Shown here: positions 1 to 5,334 of the stretch, in pieces
Position numbering within the stretch: the stretch's first letter is position 1
Layout: the number at the start of each line of letters is the position of its first letter
Source: JBGPJM01 sp041485385
GTDB lineage: Bacteria; Planctomycetota; Phycisphaerae; Phycisphaerales; UBA1924
DNA length: 8,745 bases
Direction of reading: 5' to 3'
Assembly: GCA_041485385.1 (NCBI GenBank)
Contig: JBGPJM010000208.1
Span: forward strand, 1 to 8,745
Program-made: the position numbers and the translations under genes
Notes under the pieces: generated by a model
What the model saw: the letters and a program-made list of their open reading frames with translations, nothing else
Database searches by the model: none
Told to the model about the DNA's origin: nothing

Positions 1-967
1 CAATGTCCGCATCGCCGTCTCGGTCCAGATCGGCGATGTAGGGGCGGGTGGGAAGGCTCCCGACCGTGTACGTTCCGCGGAGGACGAACTGGCCCGGGGG
101 TCCGTTGATCAATATGGAGACAAAGCCGAGTCCGCGCGGGTTGTAGTTCGTGACGGCAAGGTCCAGGTTGCCGTCGCCGTCGAGATCGGCGATCGCGGGG
201 GAGCCGGCGCCGGTCGTGTTCGTGATGAGCGTCGGCGCGTCGAAGTTACCTCCCAGATTCCGGAGGAGGAGAACAGCCCCGGAGTTGGCGGAGATGAACA
301 CACCGACCGCCAGGTCGATATCCCCGTCCCCGTCCAGGTCGCCGGCGTCGATCGACTTCGGCTCGCCCGCGGCGACGGGGTAGAACACGCGCTCCGCGAA
401 GCCGGCGCCGGTGTTGCGGAGAACCGAGACGCCGTTAGGCCCGGTATTCACCACGGCCAGATCGGGCCGGCCATCCCTGTCGAAATCGCCGATGGCCGCT
501 TGGTTCGGCGCCGGCCCGACCCCGAAGGGCCCTTGCGGGGTGAACACCCCTGTCCCGTCGTTCTGCAGGATGGTGACCTCGTAGTCGGGATAGTTGATGA
601 CCGCGATGTCCGGATGGCCATCGAGGTTGAAATCAGCGACGCCGATCCACCCGGGGTTGGTGCCGAGGAGGTACGACGCCTCGCCGGCGAAGCCGCCTGC
701 GTCGCGGAACAGCACGGTGACGAAGCCGTTTCCGTCGTTGTAGAAGGTGCCGCCGGCGTTCGAGACCGCGAGGTCCATGTGGCCGTCGTGGTCGAAATCG
801 CCGGCAGCCACGCCGTACGGGTGCGGGCCGACCGCGTGCGTGACGCGCGGGGCGAAGCAGAGGTGGTTCTGTGCCGCGACGGGGCCCGCCGCGCAGCACA
901 CGAGCACCGCGGCCAGCGCGCCCGCCGCCGGCGTGATCCCGCGCCGCATCGATGCGTGATCGAACAT
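1..967 (-). CDS. Secreted FG-GAP/VCBS repeat protein, N-terminal part (C-terminus beyond window)
   Basis: The reading frame is open from an ATG at 967 to the left edge: 322 residues and no stop, so the gene is partial. The N-terminus looks like a signal peptide: charged start (MRRG at residues 7-10), hydrophobic core about 15-31, and a likely cleavage after VAAQ near residue 33, so the product is probably exported. The rest is a regular series of calcium-binding-type Asp loops of the form DxDxDGxxDLAV, starting near residues 57, 112, 161, 210, 261 and 313, about 50 residues apart. This is the FG-GAP/VCBS pattern, usually a beta-propeller blade in surface or secreted proteins. A GGGAG Shine-Dalgarno lies 6 bases before the ATG at 967; a second in-frame ATG at 949 would still leave most of the signal peptide. 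Ligand and function are unknown. The family call is strong; the role is not inferable. Confidence 0.9.
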   Translation of the reverse strand, partial: MFDHASMRRGITPAAGALAAVLVCCAAGPVAAQNHLCFAPRVTHAVGPHPYGVAAGDFDHDGHMDLAVSNAGGTFYNDGNGFVTVLFRDAGGFAGEASYLLGTNPGWIGVADFNLDGHPDIAVINYPDYEVTILQNDGTGVFTPQGPFGVGPAPNQAAIGDFDRDGRPDLAVVNTGPNGVSVLRNTGAGFAERVFYPVAAGEPKSIDAGDLDGDGDIDLAVGVFISANSGAVLLLRNLGGNFDAPTLITNTTGAGSPAIADLDGDGNLDLAVTNYNPRGLGFVSILINGPPGQFVLRGTYTVGSLPTRPYIADLDRDGDADI

Positions 968-973
968 TGCCTG

Positions 974-978
974 CTCCC
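974..978 (-). promoter_or_regulatory. Shine-Dalgarno of the FG-GAP protein gene
   Basis: The minus strand reads GGGAG here, six bases upstream of the ATG at 967. It supports that ATG over the in-frame ATG at 949. Confidence 0.6.
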
Positions 979-1302
979 ACGAGGACACCAGATCGACGCC
1001 CGCGCCACCCCGAGCGCCGCCCCCCATCGAAGTCCACATCAAGGATTCGCGGTCGGCACCGAAGAGTTCCGGGAGGACCGGGGGATGGGCAGAGAAGCCC
1101 TGGGCACTCGTCCGCTTTTGGGGAACTTTCCACCCCCTCACGCGTCTAACCATGGTTCGCGCCATCGGCGAGAACAGGGGGGCCACGCTTGGCAAGGGGG
1201 ATCCACACCATCCAGGGAGCCGCCTTCCCACCCCGCCGCGGCGATCGGTCAGACGCCGCCACACGCGCGGGGGAGAGGCGCGGAGAGGGGGGCCACCTCA
1301 TT

Positions 1303-1330
1303 CACTTTCCATTTTCCGCTTTCCACTTTT
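1303..1330. repeat. Heptamer tandem repeat, CACTTTC type (4 units)
   Basis: Four consecutive 7-base units read CACTTTC, CATTTTC, CGCTTTC, CACTTTT, followed by a T-run. The same heptamer in near-identical form (CACTTTT) builds the right arm of the inverted repeat at 7660-7762, more than 6 kb away. Short degenerate heptamer arrays resemble the STRR sequences known from cyanobacterial intergenic DNA. Confidence 0.75.
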
Positions 1331-1494
1331 TTTCGCGCCGAAACCCCAACCCCTTGCGCACCTCCCACCAATCCCGCACCAAAACCTCATCCCTTTGGGT
1401 ACGCCCCACCCCCCCTCTCGCCGCGAAAAACATCCCGTCAAAAAGCGCAACTCTTGATATCACAAGCACTTACACAAAAAACCTGCCCTGTTTT

Positions 1495-1566
1495 TCTCGA
1501 TCCTTCCCCGCCCTTCTCTGCTTTTCTCAAAAACTCTCGATCCTTCTCAAAATCTCTCGACCCTTC
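1495..1566. repeat. Irregular TCTCGAYCCTTC repeat (3 copies)
   Basis: The 12-base motif TCTCGATCCTTC starts at 1495 and 1535, and TCTCGACCCTTC at 1555. Copies 2 and 3 are 20 bases apart and copies 1 and 2 are 40 apart, suggesting a degenerate 20-base period with one decayed unit. The intervening DNA is also pyrimidine-rich (CTTTTCTC, CTTCTCAAAA). No function is apparent. Confidence 0.55.
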
Positions 1567-1601
1567 TCGTCCCCTGTCCCCCACACCACCCCTCTTCTCT
1601 T

Positions 1602-1636
1602 CTGCTCGCTGCTTTCTGCTCACTGCTTACTTCTTC
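1602..1636. repeat. Heptamer tandem repeat, CTGCTNN type (5 units)
   Basis: Five 7-base units run CTGCTCG, CTGCTTT, CTGCTCA, CTGCTTA, CTTCTTC. The first five bases are constant in four units and the last two vary. The sequence differs from the CACTTTY repeat but the period is the same, so several heptamer families coexist in this spacer. Confidence 0.75.
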
Positions 1637-1739
1637 CCTGCGAGAAATGCATTTTCAGGTCCCACCCCAACAGAGCAGCCACTAACCAACCCAACTCCAC
1701 ACGCCACAACAACTTACATCAAAAACACCCCAGAAAAGA

Positions 1740-1841
1740 ACCTCAAAAAACCCCCGAAAACCTCAAAAAACCTCGCCGAACCTCCAAAAACCCCCATCGA
1801 ACCTCAAAAAACCCACCCCGAACCTCAAAAAACCTCCCCGA
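1740..1841. repeat. Tandem repeat of 20-21 bases, 5 imperfect units
   Basis: Five units start at 1740, 1760, 1780, 1801 and 1822, each 20 or 21 bases. The core is ACCTCAAAAAACC followed by a C-rich variable tail ending in CGA; unit 5 reads ACCTCAAAAAACCTCCCCGA. The block alternates A-runs of about six with C-rich stretches, so it has A-tracts at roughly two helical turns, which could give phased curvature. In all reading frames it gives only simple peptide repeats, and I do not regard it as coding. Confidence 0.85.
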
Positions 1842-1922
1842 ACCCTGGCCACCACCGTTCGCTGCTCCTTATGTCCCACATTCCCTTTTCTCACCCACCC
1901 ACCCACTACCCCAATCCACTCC

Positions 1923-1998
1923 ACGCCTGAACGCCCCAACGCCTGAACGCCTCCACGCCTGAACGCCTCCACATCCCACATCCCACATCCCACATCCA
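1923..1998. repeat. Compound tandem repeat (16-mer x3, then heptamer x4) abutting the recQ start codon
   Basis: Three 16-base units (1923, 1939, 1955) each consist of two octamers: ACGCCTGA followed by ACGCCCCA or ACGCCTCC. At 1971 this changes without a gap to four heptamers, ACATCCC at 1971, 1978 and 1985 and ACATCCA at 1992-1998. The next base is the A of the recQ ATG at 1999. The array occupies the whole place where a Shine-Dalgarno would be, and contains no purine-rich stretch. Confidence 0.9.
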
Positions 1999-4353
1999 AT
2001 GCCCCCTCCCCTCGACAACAAACTCCTCGACATCACCCGCCGCTACTGGGGCTTCGACACCCTCCGCCCTCTCCAGGCCGAGGCCATCCAGGCCACACTC
2101 GACCGCCGCGATTCCCTCGTCGTCATGCCCACCGGCGGCGGCAAGTCCCTCTGCTACCAGGTCCCGCCACTCATCACCGGCGACCTCTGCGTTGTCGTCT
2201 CTCCACTCATCGCCCTGATGAAGGATCAGGTCGATGCCCTCCGCGTCGCCGGCTACCCCGCCGCGGCCCTCCACAGCAACCTCTCCGCCGCCGAGTCCGC
2301 CAAGGCCCGCGACCTGGTCAACAGCCCCGGCGGCCGCCTTCTTCTCGTCGCCCCCGAGCGTCTCCTCTCCGAGGGAGGGAGCCTGCTCACCTGGCTCAAG
2401 AAGATCGGCGTCGGCTCCTTCGCCATCGACGAGGCCCACTGCATCAGCCAGTGGGGGCACGACTTCCGCCCCGAGTACCGCCGCCTCGCCGAGCTCCGCG
2501 AGCACTTCCCCGGCGTCGCCCTCCACGCCTACACCGCCACCGCCACGCCCCGCGTCCGCGAAGACATCGTCAAGCAGCTCCACCTCCACGACCCCGCCGT
2601 CCTCGTCGGCCGCTTCGATCGCCCCAACCTCACCTACCGCATCCTCCCGCGCCTCGACATGGTCGACCAGGTCGCCGACGCCCTCGGCCGCCACAAGGAC
2701 CGCGCCGCCATCGTCTACTGCATCACCCGCAAGGACACCGAGTTCGTCGCAACCACCCTGCGCACCCGCGGCATCGACGCCCGCGCCTACCACGCCGGCC
2801 TCGACGCCGCCGCACGCAACAAGGTCTCCGACGACTTCCGCACCGAGCGCCTCTCCGTCGTCGTCGCCACCGTCGCCTTCGGCATGGGCATCGACCGCGG
2901 CGACGTCCGCTGCGTTGTCCACGCCTCCATGCCCAAGAGCGTCGAGCACTACCAGCAGGAAACCGGCCGCGCCGGGCGCGACGGCCTGCCCTCGGAGTGC
3001 CTGCTCCTCTACTCCGGCGCCGACTTCATGAAGTGGAAGCAGATCCTCGAGTTCGGCATCCAGGAGAACCAGACCACCGAAGAGGTCTTCCAGGCCCAGC
3101 TCGAGCTGCTCAACCACGTGCAGCGCCTCTGCTCCAGCACGCGCTGCCGCCACAAGGCCCTCTCCGAGTACTTCGGCCAGCAGTACGAGCCGCCTCCGCT
3201 GCCCGCCGGCGCCGCGCAGAACGGCGCCGCCGGCGCCACCACCGGCCCCCGCGGCTGCCGCGCCTGCGATGTCTGCCTCTCCGAGCTCGACACCGTCCCC
3301 GACTCCATGGACATCGCCCGCAAGATCATCTCCTGCGTCGCCCGCGCCAAGGAGTCCTTCGGGGCCGCGCACATCGCCGATGTCCTCCGCGGCAGCACCC
3401 AGAAGAAGATCCTCGACTGGAAGCACGACCAGCTCTCCACGTTCGGCCTGCTCAAGGACAAGTCCCGCGAGGCCGTCCTCAGCTACATCAACCAGCTCCT
3501 CGACGCCGGCGTCCTCGATCGCGCCCCCGGCGAGTTCCCCGTCCTCCGGCTCAACGCCGCCTCCGCCCAGGTCCTCCGCAACCAGCTCCCCGTCACCCTC
3601 GTCCGCCCCAAGCGCATCGACGAGGGCGCATCAGGGAGTGGGGGTGCCGGCATCGGGTATGACCAAGCCGCCGCCACGCCGCTCACACCCGAGGAAGCCC
3701 GCCTCTTCGAGTCGCTGCGGGGTCTCCGGCGCCAGGTCGCCGAGTCCCTCGGTGTGCCCCCCTTCGTCGTCTTCGGCGATGCCACGCTCGAAGAGCTCGC
3801 CCGCGTCCGCCCCGGCTCGCGCGACACGCTCATCAACGTCCGCGGCATAGGCACCGCCAAGCTCGCCGAGTTCGGCGACCGCTTCCTCGCCCACATCCGC
3901 GAGTACTGCGCGGCCAACAACCTCGCCCTCGACGCCGTCCGCGGTTCGCGCCCAAGATCAGCGAAACGCGCCTCCTCGGAGGCGCGCCCGCTCACCGCAA
4001 GCCGCCTGGCGGCAGCGAAGCTGTTTGCTGCCGGTGTATCGATTGAGGACGCCGCGCTCAAGCTCGACCGGGCGCGCAGCACCGTGACGCAGTACCTGGT
4101 CGAGTACATCATGCGGGAGCGTCCGAAGTCCATCGCGCCCTGGGTCGACGAGGCAACCTACAAGCGTGTGAGGGACGCGGCGAGCACCGCGGTCGATCGG
4201 CGCTTCAGGACGGTCTTCGAGAAGCTCGCAGGCGAGGTCACCTACGACCAGATCCGGCTCGTCGTAAACCACCTCAAATCCAAGGGAGAGCAGATGGGTT
4301 ACCCCGATTCCGCAGGCGTTGCCGCACCTCCAGGTGTCATGGAGGGGCGGTGA
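1999..4353 (+). CDS. recQ: ATP-dependent DNA helicase RecQ
   Basis: This 784-residue protein is a 3'-to-5' superfamily 2 helicase acting in recombination and replication-fork repair. Visible motifs: aromatic/Q motif with F19 and RPLQ (23-26), Walker A PTGGGKS (44-50), DEAH box (144-147) followed by CISQWGHDFRPEY, TATAT (179-183), and motif VI QQETGRAGRDG (319-329). The RQC zinc site is C383 with C420, C423 and C426, then a winged-helix region (about 435-535), an HRDC domain (about 562-635) and a C-terminal HTH region (about 664-762) like the HTH_40 domain of long RecQ proteins. The E. coli protein is about 610 residues and lacks this tail. The ATG at 1999 is chosen because motif 0 begins by residue 19; no Shine-Dalgarno precedes it, only a tandem repeat. 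Oddities: a Pro/Ala/Gly-rich insert between the first and second zinc cysteines, and a codon-usage change from about 3950. Confidence 0.97.
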   Translation: MPPPLDNKLLDITRRYWGFDTLRPLQAEAIQATLDRRDSLVVMPTGGGKSLCYQVPPLITGDLCVVVSPLIALMKDQVDALRVAGYPAAALHSNLSAAESAKARDLVNSPGGRLLLVAPERLLSEGGSLLTWLKKIGVGSFAIDEAHCISQWGHDFRPEYRRLAELREHFPGVALHAYTATATPRVREDIVKQLHLHDPAVLVGRFDRPNLTYRILPRLDMVDQVADALGRHKDRAAIVYCITRKDTEFVATTLRTRGIDARAYHAGLDAAARNKVSDDFRTERLSVVVATVAFGMGIDRGDVRCVVHASMPKSVEHYQQETGRAGRDGLPSECLLLYSGADFMKWKQILEFGIQENQTTEEVFQAQLELLNHVQRLCSSTRCRHKALSEYFGQQYEPPPLPAGAAQNGAAGATTGPRGCRACDVCLSELDTVPDSMDIARKIISCVARAKESFGAAHIADVLRGSTQKKILDWKHDQLSTFGLLKDKSREAVLSYINQLLDAGVLDRAPGEFPVLRLNAASAQVLRNQLPVTLVRPKRIDEGASGSGGAGIGYDQAAATPLTPEEARLFESLRGLRRQVAESLGVPPFVVFGDATLEELARVRPGSRDTLINVRGIGTAKLAEFGDRFLAHIREYCAANNLALDAVRGSRPRSAKRASSEARPLTASRLAAAKLFAAGVSIEDAALKLDRARSTVTQYLVEYIMRERPKSIAPWVDEATYKRVRDAASTAVDRRFRTVFEKLAGEVTYDQIRLVVNHLKSKGEQMGYPDSAGVAAPPGVMEGR
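3967..3986. repeat. Perfect palindrome inside recQ at the HRDC/HTH linker
   Basis: CGCGCCTCC (3967-3975) and GGAGGCGCG (3978-3986) are exact inverted repeats around TC, which as RNA would form an 8-bp stem with a CTCG loop. It lies in the linker (residues about 649-664) between HRDC and the HTH tail, just where codon usage changes. It could be a remnant of a REP-like insertion or chance in a GC-rich gene. Confidence 0.6.
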
Positions 4354-4402
4354 GGGGATTCGAGGAGGGGGGTCTTGGGAGGGGGGTCTTAGGGAAGGGG
4401 GG
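4354..4402 (+). promoter_or_regulatory. G-run spacer with G-quadruplex potential upstream of the small membrane protein
   Basis: The 64-base gap between recQ and the next gene contains GGGG (4354-4357) and three GGGGGG runs (4367-4372, 4381-4386, 4397-4402), with GGG at 4377-4379 and 4392-4394 between them. The unit GGGGGGTCTT is repeated twice (4367, 4381). Four long G-runs with loops of 8-10 bases, or shorter if the GGG runs take part, allow a quadruplex in DNA or in the RNA leader of the downstream gene. The last run, AAGGGGGG, lies about 15 bases before the ATG at 4418, rather far for a Shine-Dalgarno. Confidence 0.5.
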
Positions 4403-4417
4403 CGCCAATGATCGCGC

Positions 4418-4885
4418 ATGGATCTCGAAGTCATCAAGGTCGTCCTGCAGACGCTCTCCTCGTTCGCCATTGCCGGCGGCCTGCTGTTCACCGCCGTCCA
4501 GTTCTGGTACTGGCGCAGGGCCGCGCACGTCGCCAACTTTTCCAAGCTCGTCGAGCTGCAGATGTCGCTCCGCAAGATGCGCGTCGACGACCCCTCTCTC
4601 GCGGCCGTCTACAAGGACGACGTCCGCAACCTCTCCACCGACCAGGAGATCCGCGAGTACTTCTTCAACCTCATGCAGCTCTCGGTCTTCGAGATCGTCT
4701 GGTTCATGCACAAGAACCACCAGCTCCCCGACGACTACTTCCAGAGCTGGGTCGATCGCATGCGGGTCATCGAGCAGGAGGAGTCGTTCCGGAAGATGAT
4801 CGAGAACCCCTCCATGAAGATCCTGCACGACGACTTCCAGAAGTACATCAGCGACGTGATGAAGACCCTCCCGCGCAAGGCGTAG
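4418..4885 (+). CDS. Small single-pass membrane protein of unknown function
   Basis: The protein has 155 residues. A hydrophobic segment at about residues 8-30 (LSSFAIAGGLLFTAVQF) ends in WYWRRA, predicting one N-terminal membrane helix with the charged remainder on the cytoplasmic side. The soluble part is probably all-helical and rich in Met, Asp, Phe and Lys, with no known catalytic motif. The architecture (membrane anchor, then a 120-residue helical domain) recalls DUF6082- or DUF4760-like proteins, but I could not confirm membership. It lies 64 bases downstream of recQ on the same strand and may be co-transcribed, although the G-run spacer between them suggests separate control. It converges with the gene ending at 4900, leaving 14 bases. 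Codon usage (mostly C- or G-ending) supports real coding. An ATG at 4408 is out of frame. Confidence 0.85.
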   Translation: MDLEVIKVVLQTLSSFAIAGGLLFTAVQFWYWRRAAHVANFSKLVELQMSLRKMRVDDPSLAAVYKDDVRNLSTDQEIREYFFNLMQLSVFEIVWFMHKNHQLPDDYFQSWVDRMRVIEQEESFRKMIENPSMKILHDDFQKYISDVMKTLPRKA

Positions 4886-4910
4886 CGTGCTATTCGCGGC
4901 TACGGCTTGC
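4875..4910. terminator. Bidirectional hairpin between convergent genes, built from both stop-codon ends
   Basis: GCAAGGCGTAGC (4875-4886) pairs with GCTACGGCTTGC (4899-4910): 12 positions with a single G-G mismatch around a 12-base loop. Each arm contains the last Lys codon, one more codon and the TAG stop of one gene. There is no U-run, so it is not a canonical intrinsic terminator, but it sits where a shared bidirectional terminator or 3'-end protecting hairpin is expected. Confidence 0.6.
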
Positions 4911-5334
4911 CCTTCTGCAGCGACTCGACCATCGCTACCAGCGGCAGGAAGTTCGCGACGACGAGCGTGCCGATCACCTGCATCCCGGCCAGCATGAAGA
5001 GCAACGCCAGCACCCAGTACCGCCGTGCGCAGTAGAAACCGAACGCCACCCCCAGCAACACGGGCGCGGCGATGATGATCCCCGGGAACATCTGGCCGGT
5101 ATTCCGCCCCATGAGCCAGCGAGAAGCGCCAAGGCTCGCGCGAGTCATCAGCGACAGCTCCACCCCGAAATCCCGGAAGATCTGCTCGAACTTCGGCACG
5201 ATCGCGCAGAGCACGATGAGCACGAGCGACCACAGCACGAGCCCGATGATCGTGAGCACGCCACCCGCCGTCTTCGAGCCCGTGCGCTTCCGACCTGGGT
5301 CCGTCACCGGCACTGGTTGGGCAAGAGCGCTCAT
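4900..5334 (-). CDS. Small multi-pass membrane protein with a GspF-like (T2SSF) motif
   Basis: The protein has 144 residues. About 20 polar residues precede three hydrophobic segments near 24-46, 83-103 and 108-132, so it is an integral membrane protein. After the first helix it reads VPKFEQIFRDFGVELSLMTR (residues 47-66). This resembles the segment following a membrane helix in type II secretion/type IV pilus platform proteins (GspF/PilC: P-K-F, I/L-F, G, E-L-P, T-R), but the usual Pro after EL is Ser and the rest of a T2SSF domain is missing. It could be a derived fragment of that family or convergent. The ATG at 5334 overlaps the aroC stop (ATGA), and a GAGGTG Shine-Dalgarno lies 5 bases upstream inside aroC, so translation is probably coupled. 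A link to chorismate synthesis is not evident. Confidence 0.85.
   Translation of the reverse strand: MSALAQPVPVTDPGRKRTGSKTAGGVLTIIGLVLWSLVLIVLCAIVPKFEQIFRDFGVELSLMTRASLGASRWLMGRNTGQMFPGIIIAAPVLLGVAFGFYCARRYWVLALLFMLAGMQVIGTLVVANFLPLVAMVESLQKGKP

Larger units (their letters stand above)
968..1998. other. Long divergent intergenic region, G-depleted on the + strand
   Basis: About 1 kb separates the divergent FG-GAP and recQ genes. Long open frames exist on both strands, but their translations are low-complexity Pro/Ser/Lys/Arg/Thr-rich text without recognisable domains, so I call no gene. The first 300 bases are ordinary high-GC sequence and should hold the promoter of the minus-strand gene; I cannot place a convincing -35/-10 pair. 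From about 1320 to 1998 the + strand is rich in C, T and A and poor in G: a hand count gives about 42 G in the 480 bases 1441-1920, roughly 9 percent. Four tandem-repeat blocks lie in this part and are listed separately. A transcript reading toward recQ would be C-rich, G-poor and weakly structured, the composition favoured by Rho loading sites. That role is inference. Confidence 0.7.

Noticed and set aside
1148..1157. AACCATGGTT perfect palindrome as an operator
   Set aside because: Ten bases without extended symmetry or a second copy nearby; expected by chance at this frequency.
1454..1482. TTGATA followed by A/T-rich sequence as a recQ promoter
   Set aside because: The only -10-like hexamer (TACACA) is 11 bases downstream, too close for a sigma-70 promoter, and the start codon is over 500 bases away.
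1740..1841. CRISPR array
   Set aside because: Units are 20-21 bases with no separate spacers; the variation is degenerate repeat, and there are no cas genes.
500..1962. Long + strand open frames across the FG-GAP gene and the G-poor spacer (for example 500-1930 and 1189-1962)
   Set aside because: Stop-free because of base composition. Their first part is antisense to the well-supported FG-GAP gene and the rest translates to Pro/Lys/Ser/Thr-rich repeats without a domain or ribosome binding site.
1906..3426. Minus-strand 506-residue open frame antisense to recQ
   Set aside because: Composition is Gly/Ala/Val/Asp/Leu with no motifs; it mirrors the C-ending codons of recQ and is a shadow frame.
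1999..4885. RecQ plus downstream membrane protein as a defence or anti-phage module
   Set aside because: The helicase has an ordinary RecQ architecture and the neighbour has no effector motif; the nearby genes are housekeeping. Nothing in the sequence supports a defence role.
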